Assembly (NCBI GenBank): GCA_014058105.1
Contig: JACGCM010002647.1
Coordinates: 682,001 to 746,000, forward strand
DNA length: 64,000 nucleotides
Direction of reading: 5' to 3'
Source: Kingdonia uniflora
Lineage: Eukaryota > Streptophyta > Magnoliopsida > Ranunculales > Circaeasteraceae
Every line of letters starts with the position of its first letter. Position 1 is the first letter of the stretch. The position numbers were made by a program, and so were the translations under genes. The notes beneath the pieces are model-generated. The model did no database searches. It was not told the origin of the DNA and was given only the letters and a program-made list of their open reading frames with translations. Positions 9,888 to 21,526 of the stretch are shown one piece after another.

Positions 9888-11165
9888 TTTTGGCTCCACA
9901 AGTACAAATGTCGCATCCGGCGTAATAAAAAACTGTAAAAAATTATTTAACTTATTTAAAACTATTATATCAAGCCACGTGTACGAGGAAGACTGACATT
10001 GTCACCATCTCATGAACTACTTGTCATTTGTTTTAGTACATTTTGTCCTACCTTTGAACAGATTTATTATTTATAAGAAGGCAGACTCTTTCACAAATTC
10101 TGTTTCTATTTCTCATCGTTTATGGTTATGTAACACCTGCAGTTCACAGGAGTTCGTATGGTTTTTGGAGCCAAAAACGATCCCGATTCATCGAACAGTT
10201 TATTCTTCTTACTCAATCGTAAAAACCGCCCCGATTATTTGTCACAAACCGTCTGTGTAACTGTTGCCTACTAAGTGTTTGATTAAAGACTGGTACTCGT
10301 AACTCCTGTAGATGGTACTCTACTCTACTCAACTCTTAGAACAAATGATGGCAAATCGTTTGTACTACTGCTGCAAACCAAAATATGTCATTTATTTAGT
10401 TCAACTCTGGCATTCTTTCAGACATCTATGTCATTTTGTAATAACTTGTTGTCATTTGTCTTATATAACTTTCCCATTTATTCAGTCTTTTTTGTCATTT
10501 GTTTTATACAACTTTGTCATTTGTTTCGAAAATATCAACTGCTTGAATATTAAAGTAGGTTTCTAGGCCGTGGGCTCCACAGGTAAGGTCGTGGGCTCCA
10601 CTAGTTCGAATGTCACTTCATAATTAATAATAAAAAAAGTTCAAATCATTTAAAAATATTATTATCACGCCACGTGTCCAATTTTAATCGCTCCTCGATC
10701 TACACGTGCCATTACTATTTCAAGACGTGTAAGGCAGACCCTCTCACCATTATATGCATTTTTTGTCATTTGTTGAAACCAATTTGTCATGCGTTTAAAC
10801 ATTAGTTATATTGGCTCATGCAGACTATGTCACCATCAGTTATATTATTTGGCATTTGTTTACTGTTCTTTAAGCTTAGGTAACACGTGCGATTTACACG
10901 AGTTCGTTTGCCTTTTGGCGCCAAAAACCATCCCCATTCCTCAAACACTTTCTTTTTACACGACCACTGCAAAGACCGCAAAAACTGTCCCATTTCTACA
11001 AATCGTGTGTGTGATTGACAACCGTAAAAACCATCCTGGTCGTACAAACCATTTTCTCAAAATCGTCGTAATTCTACCCATCGTGTGTGTGTGTGATTTC
11101 AGTGCTATATCAGTGGCAAATCATTTGTGTGACTACTGTTTATCAAGTGTTTGATCAAAGTCTAT
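9888..11165 (+). repeat. Duplicated left end of the MULE
   Basis: The sequence 9888-10289 is repeated in diverged form at 10567-11165, in the same orientation. Shared landmarks in order are GGCTCCAC, CCACGTGT, a GTCATTTGTT run, the block GAGTTCGT...GGAGCCAAAAACGATCC / GGCGCCAAAAACCATCC, and AAGTGTTTGATTAAAG / AAGTGTTTGATCAAAG. The second copy leads straight into the start of the Ulp1 gene (ATG at 11185). This is either a local duplication of the promoter end or the stump of a related element inserted next to it. Confidence 0.65.
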
Positions 11166-11184
11166 TTTTTCTTCTTCTTCCACA

Positions 11185-14100
11185 ATGAAGTCTGATAAAA
11201 AAGTGAATGAACAAGTTGACGAGGAAAACCAAACACATGAGGGTGGAGTCAAGAAGGGCACCTGAAATGCTAAAAATTATACCTCTCGATGTACAGGTTT
11301 GGGACTTCATAAAATGTCTGCAGCTCTCCTTAAAGAGGAGAATAGTATTCTTTTTGCCACATGCTTTACACCCTTACTGCTGATTGATCTAATAGCGACG
11401 ATGTCGACGTTGGTTGTGGAAATATTCGATCGTCATCTCGGTGATATCAAGTTCTAATTTGGGGAGACTATAATTCAGATAAAACCCATTCATGTTTGCC
11501 TGATTTTAGGGCTATGTGTCTATCCTATTGTAAATGAGTTCTTATTTGTTAATCCTGAGCATATGACAAATTTTATAATGAGGCGATTCCCCAAGAAGAA
11601 GAATACATATAGGTTGAAGGAAATTGATGATGCTTTAAAACAGGCAAAATTGGAAAGACGTCATGGTAAGGCTCTAATTTGTTATTTGTTTTGTCTTCTT
11701 TATCATCGTTCTTCATTGTATTTCTTACCCCTCCAATATTTGTATTGTATTTGCCATTTTTGACTCATTATATTCTAAAGTTCTTATCATTACATTGTGT
11801 TATTTTGTTTTGTAGAAGATGTTCTTCGATTAAATTTGTTTAAAATTATACTATCCTTTCTCCTCCCGAACAAGGGGAAAAACGTTTAGGTGAAGTATGT
11901 TGATCTTGTAAATGACCTAGATCAGTTCAACAGATTCCTCTGGGGTGAGCAAGTCTATAATTTATTGTGGAGTCATATAGTAGAGTTTGCCCATTATCGA
12001 TCGGCCGCTGGTAAAAAATTCGATAAAGCTTTATCACTGCACCGATATACCTGGGTGTTGATGATATTGACTTCTTTTCTATTATTAGCCTGAAGTTTCC
12101 AAGAATTGAGGAATCTATACATTTGTTCCCTAAGCTACAAGGATGGAGGATGACATCCTTTAAGCGTCGCCAAATTGTGACGTTTAAAAAGTTTTTTGTT
12201 AACCCCAAATTGCTGATAATAGCTATGAAGCCGTCTGAGAATAACATGAAGCAAGGTCTTGTGCAGGAGGCCATGGTAATCTTTCATTCTTTGTATGATT
12301 GATTCATTTTATTGCTTCTTTGTCATTTAATTTATGTTTTGTACCATTTTATTTATTTAGATTTGGCATTTCTTATTCTCTTCTCATCATTTGTTTAATT
12401 TTTTTTGTCATTATGAAGTCCTTTTTTGCCATTTGTTGTATGCCTATTATCATTGTTAGAGTATTTTCTATCATTTCTAAGTTTCCCTTTGTCATCATCA
12501 TCAGTTTAAATATTTTAGAGAAATCAAATCAAAGCACCTGCAATCGGCGCTGCACCTGTAATCGTTATACCTGCAGTCGGTGCACCTATAATAGGTAGCA
12601 GTTCTTCTGCCACTGAGATCGGAGCTGTAGTGGTTAGGGTACGCTCTCAGTTGGAGGAGCATGGAAAAATGTTGCATAACCATGGTAAAATGTTAGAACA
12701 AATTTTGATATCTACAGTGGGAGACAGTACTCTACCACTTGAAGATACTCCACTCCTTGGGCAGTACCAGTTCTCTACTTTTGAGAAAACTGCGAAACGC
12801 AACGAGAATGAGGTAATGAGAAAGAAGATTGGAAAATGAAGAAGGCGGAGCCGAGAACCTGGCAAAGAGACCTCCAACAAAAAAATCAAAAGATTGAAGA
12901 GAAGAAAAAAACTAAGGGAGAATGGCAGAAGAAGTCGAATGCCAACAAGAAGAACAAGAAGGCTGAAGAAGCTGATGTACCCTTGAAAAAAAGATTTAAG
13001 GCACGAAGAAAGAAGCTTTCACTGATGAACAATTTGATAATGTCCCACTGATCTAATTGAAAACCTTTATCCCCAAGATCCTCAAGAAGGGATTGGCTAA
13101 TAGAATGTCAAGGAAGAGACGGGCAGAATTCCCAGAACTTTAGAATATTTAATTAACTGCAAAAAATTTACTTCAACAAGTTGCACCCTGGAGTGAGATT
13201 GGAGGTGGTAAAATATTTAATGGTAGATGATGATGTTGAAGTGAATTTAAAAGCAATATCGTCTGAATATGGTGGTGGTCTTCTAAAGGTATCATCCGTT
13301 TACTACTTCTTATCATTTATATGATATTATTTGTTATTTGTTTTTCAAAATATTGGCATTTACTTTATGTAATTTTCCATTTCTTCAGAAGTCTATCATT
13401 TATTCAGAATGTTTTTGACATTTGTGAGGTTGTCTTTGTCATTTTCTTTTCCAGAACTTTCATTTCTTCTGATGTCATTGTTCATTTTATTTGTTGTATG
13501 TGAAGTGGAAAAAGGGTGACGAAAAAAATAATGATGATAAGAAAGATGTCGAGGAGAATGTTAAATTTGAAGAAGAGCAACCTCAAGTTGCTGAAAAAGA
13601 GGATTCAGAACCACCAACTGTAGTGGTGTATTATAATGGAAAAAAATGTACAACATGCCTATGAGGTATTTACTGAAAAAGAGGATTCATAACCTCAAGT
13701 TACTAATATTTATTTGTATTGAGCTATCCATACCATTTTTTTTAATTTGTTTCTTCTTTAACCTTTGTTGTAGAGACTATGGTGGTTGCAGAGGTAGCAA
13801 AAACTAATATAGTATTCTTCAACCAGGAGAAAGTTATTGGTGAAGCTTATCAGGTAACTTATCATTTGTTTGATGTTAACTTCTCATTTTCTTCTTTTGT
13901 TTTACCATATCCTGTATCACTCTTATTATTTGTAGTCTGTTTATTTATAGGATAGTGCTGACCAAACAACTATTGTATCTGTCGAGGAACAGACTCTGGA
14001 GGTTGAAAAAACTAAAGATGAAGCTAGTTAGGTAACTTATTTGTTCTTTGCTGGTAACTTCTCATTTCTTCATTCATTTTCCTATATCTTGTATCACTCT

Positions 14101-15803
14101 TTTCATTTATAGTTTGCTTATTTACAGGCTAGTGCAGACCAAATAACTATTGTATCTGCCGAGGAATAGACTATAGAGGTTACACAAACTAATGTAGTAA
14201 TCTCCCACCAGGAGGAAGATATTGGTGAAGCTAGTCAGGTAACTTATCATTTCTTTGCTGGTAATTTCTCATTTTCTTCTAGTTATTTTCCCATATCTTA
14301 TATCACTCTTATCATTTATAGTATATTCATTTATAGAGTAAAGAGGAGGTAGAACAAAACAAAGAGGAGGTGGTTGAAGGCAAAGATGATGATGATGGAA
14401 ATTCCCAGAATAAACCATACCCTAAGCAAGTAATAAAATAAATGGTTGCTGAGCAGACCAATGTATGAAGTACTTTTAAACCAAACAACTGGTTTATTAC
14501 TCAATCTCATGTAATAAGCACATTTATATTTCATTTTCTTATTTCGACATATCTGTTCCAGCTTGTTTTAATAGAGTCAGAAGTGGATGTCATCTTAAAG
14601 AAGAAACATGCACTAACTGAGGATAAAATTAATGAAAGAGTTTTCATAATGGCTTATCGAATGAACCAATTGCATGCTCACCTTGACGAGCTTCTTCCGG
14701 GAGTATTATTGGAATCTTTTATTCAAAGACCTATCTCACAGGATAAGAAAATCCAGGTATACTAAGTCTGGTCACTGAGGAAAGATGAATTATCTCCTAA
14801 AGCTAAAAGGGACAACAAAAGTACCTATTTACGGATAGGTGAAGAAACTGTTTTCCTTAACGCTATCTACACCTAATATCCAAAGTAATGGTTGGACAAT
14901 GAGATATATATATCATTTATTTCTTTTCCTCTGTCATTTGTACAAGAATCTCTACCATTTACTTTTAAATTGTCTGTCCTTTATTCGTTTGCACTTTATC
15001 ATTAGTTTTGCCTTTGTTGTCATTTGTAATATTGAACTTTAGCATTTTTGTTATATAATTTGTCATTTTCTTTTCCTGTTCAGGTCATTGATGTGTACAT
15101 TAAAGCCCTGATTCAATATTTTGACACACAACATCGTGCCCGCCCAGATAAAGAAAGGATTATGCTGGTGGATGTCTTTGCCTGTCAATATATTGGCAGG
15201 GCTTTCAATGTTTGGACTTGTAATATGTCATCTCTAGAAGGTGTGGAATGGAAGAAGAAATCAATTTGGGAACAAATTACATTTATGCAATGGGATCGTA
15301 CAGTTTCTAATTGCATCCATTGAGGAGATTTGAAAGTGGTCAATTCGAAATTAATACTCATTCCCTAGAATATCAATGAGAACCACTGGGTCCTTTGTGT
15401 TGTGTCCTTTAAAGCAAGAAAAATATGCATCTAGGATTCAATGGTGGATGCAAAAATTACAAATACACGGAAGAAGAATAAGTTATTTCCTGGACACTAG
15501 CTTATTGAAGATCAAATATCAACGATCCTCCCGAAAATATTGATATGGAAAGATTTTGTCGATCGTAGTAGTTCACCTACTGGTTCAGAGGTAAATGATT
15601 ATGGTCTAAACTCTAAATGGACAACTCATTTTGGGAAATGTCCAATACATCCAAATGGTTATGACTGCGGGGTCTATATGCTTGTCTTTATGGACAATCT
15701 CCTAAGGGGAATAAAATTTCCAGATCTGATAGACAGTAATGAATGCCGTTACACAATTGCTTATGACATATTGAGGTTGGGAGTTGAGCCGGAGGAGATT
15801 TAG
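11185..15803 (+). pseudogene. Ulp1-like (C48) cysteine protease gene of the MULE, multi-exon
   Basis: Ulp1 proteases remove SUMO-like tags from proteins. Exons I can place: 11185-11665, 11816-12275, 12519-12837, several small ones at 13500-14450, 14562-14903, and 15084-15803. The first two encode a helical domain of the kind that precedes Ulp1 in plant transposon proteins (PIHVCLILGLCVYPI, FNRFLWGEQVYNLLW). Exon 3 has the near-repeat EEHGKMLHNHGKMLEQIL. The 14562 exon ends in a Trp-Leu-Asp motif, which continues as VIDVYIKALIQYF in the last exon. There the triad is present: His in NENHWVLCVV (15384), Asp at 15435 and Cys in NGYDCGVYMLVFMD (15666). Stops lie at 11263, 11455, 15321, 15366, 15432 and 15498, a frameshift near 12040, and the donor at 14904 reads AT instead of GT. 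The family is clear; the gene is dead. Confidence 0.85.
13790..14340 (+). repeat. Tandemly duplicated exon-intron cassettes within the Ulp1 gene
   Basis: Three consecutive exon-plus-intron units resemble each other. Exons end at 13853, 14031 and 14238, each followed by GTAACTTAT; introns end in TTTATAG or TTTACAG at 13950, 14127 and 14336 after a shared TATCACTCTTAT-like stretch. The middle two exons (13951-14031, 81 nt; 14128-14238, 111 nt) are multiples of three and both encode ADQ..IVS.EEQT-like sequence ending in GEAS. Duplication of a whole exon with its intron would lengthen the protein without shifting frame. Confidence 0.7.
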
Positions 15804-15849
15804 AAACTTTGACATCCATTTTGTTGTAATGTATAATTTATGTAATTTT

Positions 15850-17745
15850 GTAAAGTTATAAACAAGTAATATCATTCATTTATATAATATTTTTCATTTG
15901 TTATATCTTCTTTGTCATTCGTATACCACATATTTGTTAGAATGGCTAGTCTGTATAGTTGAATTATTATTAATTTTTCATTTCTTATGTATGATTTGGT
16001 ATTTGTTATCATAGATTTGTCATTTACTATATATGATTTGGCATTTGTTATCGGAGATATATCATTTGTTATATATGATTTGGCATTTGTTATCTATGAT
16101 ATATCATTCATTGTATATTATTTGGCATTTACTATCATAGATTTGTCATTCGTTATATATTATTTGTTTTGTTGATATACAACATTTGATGTAAGTAAAT
16201 TGTCAATTTGGTTTAAATGAATTGTGATTGTTTGTAAGTAGACAACATGTGTTCTTAAAAACATGATTATTTATTTGTTATATTGGATTTTTTATTTTTT
16301 ATATATGATTTGGCATTTGTTAACTATGATTTATCATTTGTTGACTTTGATTTGTAATTTGTTAACTATCAATAGTCTATTTGGTTCTTTAAACATTTGT
16401 ATTGTGTTTGTTTGTTAGTAGACAATATTTATACTTAAAAAACGATTTGTCATTTGTTGACTATGATTTATCATTTGTTCACCATGATATGTCATATTTT
16501 AACTATTAATAGTCTATTTGTAAACTATTAATAGTCTATTTGGTTATTTGAATATTTATATTGTGTTTGTTTGTTAGTAGACAATATTTGTACTTAAAAA
16601 ATTAATTTGTCATTTGTTGACCATAATATGTCATTTGACAAATTGTTTTTTTAAGTACAAATATTGTCTACTATCATACAAACACAATACAAATGATCAA
16701 AGAACCAAATAAACCATTAATAGTTAACAAATAACATATCATAGTCAGCAAATGACAAATAATAGTCAACAAATGACAAATTATTTTTTTAAGTACAGAT
16801 GTTGTTTACTAACAAACAAACACAATACAAATGATCAAAGAACCAAATAGACCATTGATAGTTAACAAATAAACCATTGATAGTTAAAATATGGCATATT
16901 ATGGTCAACAAATGATAAATTATAGTCAACAAATGACAAACCATTTTTTAAGTACAAATATTGTATACTATCATACAAACACAATACAAATGTTCAAAGA
17001 ACCAAATAGATCATTGATACTTAACAAATGACATATCATGGTCAACAAATGACAAATCATAGTCAACAAATGACAAATCGTTTTTTTAAGTACAAATGTT
17101 GTTTACTAACAAACAAACAAAATACAAATGTTCAAAGAACAAAATAAACTATTGATAGTTAACAAATAGACCATTGATAGTTAACAAATGACATATCATT
17201 GTCAACAAATAACAAATCATAGTCAACAAATAACAATGACATATCATAGTAAACAACAGACAAATCATAGGTAACAAATAAAGAATTATAGTTAGCAAAT
17301 GACAAATCCTGTATAAAATATAAATAATCTTGTTTTTAAGTACAAATATTATCTACTTACAAATTACACAATTTATTATATCAAATAACCAAATAGATAA
17401 ATCATATATAACGAATGACAAGTCATTTGTTTGTAAGTAGACAATAATTATACTTAAGAATTGGATTATTCATTTGTTATATATGATTTGTCATCTCTTA
17501 TCAATGATTTGTAATCTGTTATATAAATTATTTATCATTTGTCAACTATGATTTGTCATTTGTCATTTGTTATCAATGATTTTCCATTTGTCATTTGTTA
17601 TCGATGATTTGTCATCTGTTATAATATTACTTGTCATTTGTTATCTGAGATTTGTCATTTATCAACTATAATTTTTCATTTGTAATCATCGATTTGTCAT
17701 CTGTTATAGATTACTTCTCATTTGTTATCTATGATTTATCATCAT
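15850..17745. repeat. AT-rich array with large inverted repeats in the middle of the MULE
   Basis: The region is built from TTTGTCATTTGTT-like units and a longer module with ACAATATTTGTACTTAAAAAA. The module appears in plus orientation at about 16244, 16424 and 16581, then inverted at 16653, 16791, 16950, 17088 and 17338, then plus again at 17432. The turning point is about 16630 (AATTTGTCATTTGTTGACC against its complement). Transcripts across it could fold into a long imperfect hairpin. There is no credible coding sequence; the short open frames here (for example 15987-16175) are low-complexity. Confidence 0.85.
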
Positions 17746-17859
17746 CTTCATCTTTACTTCGAAATTATAATACTCATTGGGCACAAAAAAAGAAACTTTT
17801 ATTAGCTCGAATATTATTATAGATCTTAATTTACATTATATCAATTTACATCAGTTTAT

Positions 17860-18280
17860 ACACTCGGAGGTGGTGGTGGTGGTCGGTCTCCCCTACTACC
17901 ACCACCGTCTCCTCCTCCCTAACCCCCACCACCACCACCATTTTTTCTCTGATCCTACTCAGGGTAGCGACAAGGCATCATTGGACGTATACCAACTGCT
18001 TCATCCACCGATGTAATAACATCCTTTGCCAAAAGATGCAGACCAATTCTCCTCCCCTACTCTGACGTTACCATATAGTGAAACTGGAGCATTTGATAAT
18101 AATCATCATCTGCCTCTTCTACCTGTTCATACATCATCCCATGGAAGGTAGGACGTACTGAAATGGGAGTAGGAAGTTCAAGGGACTGGGTCCCAAAGTA
18201 TCAAAGCCGCAACTCTTATATCTTGGCAAGAACCCTAGCTTCGTACGCTTGACGTCTGGTGGTCACCATCTTCTTCACAA
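17860..18280 (-). pseudogene. Unrecognised MULE-borne ORF with Gly/Pro-rich tail
   Basis: One minus-strand frame can be read for about 140 codons from KMVTTRRQAYEARVLAKI, through PTPISVRPTFHGMMYEQ and DDDYYQMLQFHYM, to a poly-Gly and poly-Pro end. It is broken by five stops (TAA, TGA and three TAG), each of which would arise from a Gln or Arg codon by one C-to-T change. I do not recognise it. It lies just downstream of the GRF zinc-finger remnant on the same strand and could be a later exon of that gene. Confidence 0.45.
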
Positions 18281-18779
18281 AGCAGATACACAATAGTTAT
18301 ACAAGAATAAATAAGGAATAAAAAAGTACTTATCGAATAAACCGCATCAGTATTTATACCATAGTACTGCAAATCACAACAGCATTTAATACTGTGTTCC
18401 AAATCCCAATGTCTGAATGAATTCAAACACAATAGTATTTAATGCTGACCAAACCCATTGGAAATGAAGGAACATTGGAAATGTATTTGTTATTTAATGA
18501 AATATATGTCATCCAATAATAAACGATCTATTATTTGTTTAAAAGATTTTGTCATTTACAATCCATAAATTGTATGCTATTATTAAAATATTATCATTTG
18601 CTATATATGATTTATCATTTAATCCTTAAGAGTTTAACATTCTAATGCTAGAAATTAACGTTACTAAAGATAAAGAATATTATACTTCACTCCTACATAT
18701 TTCCCTACTTGTTAAGATTTAGAGATTTTAACTTGGACAAAAAATCTTGTAACATCTCCGTTCTGACCTCCAAGATACT

Positions 18780-19130
18780 TAGTTGAGTCTAAGTTTCAGA
18801 TGTAATAGTGTCAAGGATCTGATTGCTCCCTTGGCCAGAATTTGTGATGTCTTCCGCCGTTGATGATTGTGGCCTTTTAGAATCATCGGGCGTAGAGGAT
18901 TCTCGAGACCAAGTTTTGAACTGATAATGGTATTGTGGGCAATGGCAGAATCTCCTACCGGCCGGTTTAGAGACTCTATAAATGAGACCACAATCGTACC
19001 TTTTTACCTTATCTACCCACGCCCATAAACCACACCCACCAATTTTGTGAGCGCATTGACAGAACTAGCAGTTAAGGTTGAGGATTGTGCGTGAGAGCCG
19101 AAGATCACAATTTTCACCGTACCAGCAAAT
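18780..19130 (-). pseudogene. GRF-type zinc-finger remnant
   Basis: The minus-strand frame reads CAHKIGGCGLWAWVDKVK, then YDCGLIYRVSKPAGRRFCHC, then QFKTWSRE. This matches the pattern of GRF zinc fingers: a Cys-Gly, then S.P.GRRF.C, then CG..W.D. It looks like the end of one finger followed by the start of a second. A TAG lies before FCQC and another ends the frame near 18789. GRF fingers bind single-stranded nucleic acid, and small GRF-plus-coiled-coil genes are common in plant genomes. Its neighbours suggest it is cargo of the MULE. The family call rests on pattern only. Confidence 0.5.
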
Positions 19131-19522
19131 AAGGGAATGCATCGTTGGTAGGGAAGTATGTAATGTTTGAGAACTGGAAGCAAGTGTACTGGTTATGTAG
19201 TATAAGTTTATGACAAACTATTTATAAAGAAATGAAAATTAACACATTACGATGATACCCTTGGTCACAACAAATGCCATAGCCCCCGCTTTAAAGCCGA
19301 CAGATTCTAGCCTTTATAGACAATGTGCCAAATCATTCTTAAAGTCAACTTTGATTACGTTTAAAACAAGTTATTTAACCAAAACATCCACGTGGTTTCC
19401 GCCACTCTAAACACTAAGCCCTAAACCCTGGCACGCGTGATTCAAAGTCCTAATTCTCCCAAGTATTAAAAAAAACCCTAAACTAAAGTTCTAACCCTCA
19501 ACTCTTTAATACTTCTCAAGAA

Positions 19523-19957
19523 ATGTCGCACTCCCACTCCACTTGATTTAGCCGTGCCTCTTCCAGTACCCCTCAAGATTGGTTTGAGGCAGTAGGGATT
19601 AAGGAAGATCAACCTGACGAATGTCTCTTCACGTTAAATAGAATTTGCCTAATGGAGAAGAATGTCATCAGTGAGAAGGCACAACTGCTGAAAGAGCATT
19701 ATGAAGAGTTCAAGGAGAAATTAGGAGAGCTCGATGAAATGGATGAAGAACTGGATAAAATTATAAAAAAGAAAAGAGAGCGTTCTGAAGGGTTCAAGTT
19801 CCATATTCGCTTCTTGGAAGGTCAGCTTTGCGCTCTAAAGTTGGACCGGGATGAGCACAATAAAGTGTGGGAGGAGTCAGCTTGTAAAATTAACTGTCTC
19901 GAGCAGAAGATCATAGATATGGAACGTGATCAGAATTTCTCAAGTGAGGAGTTGTAA
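19523..19957 (+). pseudogene. Coiled-coil protein gene of the MULE, copy 1
   Basis: From ATG at 19523 one frame runs 144 codons with a single TGA at codon 8, where copy 2 has CGA. It contains DWFEAVGIKEDQPDECLF, then a strongly charged heptad-rich region (EKAQLLKEHYEEFKEKLGEL) and LEGQLCALKLDRDEHNKVWEE, so it is predicted to form a coiled coil. There is no other domain. Similar short coiled-coil segments follow GRF fingers in plant proteins, and the two may once have been one gene, though they now lie on opposite strands. Function unknown. Confidence 0.6.
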
Positions 19958-20424
19958 ACATTTATGCTATTTTTAGTTATTTTGTTGTTGCTATTATTGT
20001 TTCCCTTGTATGAACATTTGTTTTGTTTTGTTTCGGTATTTTTAAGGGAAGTTCCATTAGAAATAAATGATATAAGGGAACCAAACCAATGATAAAGACT
20101 CCATGAACAATGGTAGATAAATATTAAACTTAACAAAACTGGTGATAACATTTCAACAGACAAATGATAAATTATCGTTAGACAATGATTGTTCAGGAAA
20201 GAGATAATGATATATAGCATAAAAACAAATACAAACTTATCTTCAACATATGACAAATCGATGTGACAAGTAATGATAATTGATTAGACAACTCAGTTTA
20301 AATACTCATATTACTTACGTGTACAACAAGAAACGACGGTGCCAAACCGAAGTAATAATAAATTTTACCCTAACTATCGAGTAATCCCTAACACGCATCC
20401 TTTCCCAATGCATTAAACTCCCCT

Positions 20425-20430
20425 TATAAA
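20425..20430 (+). promoter_or_regulatory. TATA box of coiled-coil copy 2
   Basis: TATAAA in CCCCTTATAAAAGCCC, about 85 bases before the ATG at 20514, a normal plant spacing. The matching place upstream of copy 1 has only TATTAAAAAAAA near 19463. Confidence 0.45.
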
Positions 20431-20513
20431 AGCCCTAATCTCAAATAAACTATTTTTAACTCTTCAACTATTCAAACCCTAAACCTTAAACTTTTTTCAA
20501 CTTCTGAAGAAAA

Positions 20514-20946
20514 ATGTCATACTTCACTCGAGTTAGCCATGTCTTTTCGAATACTCCTTACGATTGGTTTGAGCCGGTAGGGATACAGGAAGATCAACAT
20601 GACCAACGTCTCTATAAACTGAATAGACTATGCCTAATGAAGAAGGATGTCTCTGGTAAGAAGACATAAATGCTGAAAGAGCATTACGAAGACTTCAAGG
20701 AGAAATTAGGAGCGTTCGATGTAATCCAGGATGAACTGTATCAAGTTATAGCAAAGTGAGATCATCGTTTTGATGATTCAAGTTCCATATGCGCTTCTTG
20801 GAAGATCAGCTCTGCACTATAAAGTTGGACCGGGATGAACACAAGAAACTGTGGGAAGTGTTGGCTTCTAAGATTAGTTGTTTCGAGTAGAAGATTCAGG
20901 CTTTGGAGCACGATCTGGATTGCGTGAAACATGATTAAGAGTTGTG
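20514..20946 (+). pseudogene. Coiled-coil protein gene of the MULE, copy 2
   Basis: Diverged duplicate of the gene at 19523, about 990 bp downstream in the same orientation. It shares DWFE.VGI.EDQ, LKEHYE.FKEKLG and the LDRDEHKK block, and it keeps a sense codon where copy 1 has a stop. It is more damaged: TAA at 20667, TGA near 20757 and a frameshift before the end. The upstream region is duplicated as well (AAACCCTAAACC-like leader), so the repeat unit includes the promoter. Confidence 0.6.
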
Positions 20947-20947
20947 A

Positions 20948-21526
20948 ACTTTGTTTTTTTGGTATTTCGTTTGTTCGTTTTTTGTAGTAACTATTACTTT
21001 TCCATTGTATGATTAAAAATTTGTTTTGTTTGGTGTTATTTCATTTGCTATTTGCTGTTAAGTAGTGGTTTCCATTTGATATGTGGCAAACAAAAAACTT
21101 ATAGTTCTGTAAGAAAATAATGATGATATATGGGGGACAAGTTTAATGATGAACTTAACAAAACTGAAGATAAAAATTCAACATACAAATGATATAATAA
21201 AAACCAAAAAATGCGAAATTCTATGAGAACAATTGACAGTTCCAAAGAAAATAATGATTTCATGGAAACAAACAAATAGGAAAGTCTTAATGCACAAATG
21301 ATACTTCAGAGGCAAACAATGATATCATAGAAACAAACAAATGAGTAATTTTTTTTATACAATGGAAACAAATGACAGTTCGGTGCTAAATAATTATACA
21401 ATAGAAATAAACAAATGTGAAATTCTTTTTTAACAAATGACAGTTACATTTAGACAAATAATGAATTTTCACAACACTGACGATTAAGATCATACAAATG
21501 AATGATACATAGAGTACCCAAAATCA
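20948..21526. other. Non-coding AT-rich spacer between MULE genes
   Basis: Contains many ACAAATGA / AACAAATGATA motifs (TCATTTGT read on the minus strand). No ORF is supported. It lies between the 3' ends of the coiled-coil gene (plus) and the transposase gene (minus). Confidence 0.6.

Noticed and set aside
15850..17745. Regularly spaced short repeats that could look like a CRISPR array
   Set aside because: Plant nuclear DNA; repeats vary in sequence and spacing and invert in blocks, with no constant-length spacers and no cas genes.
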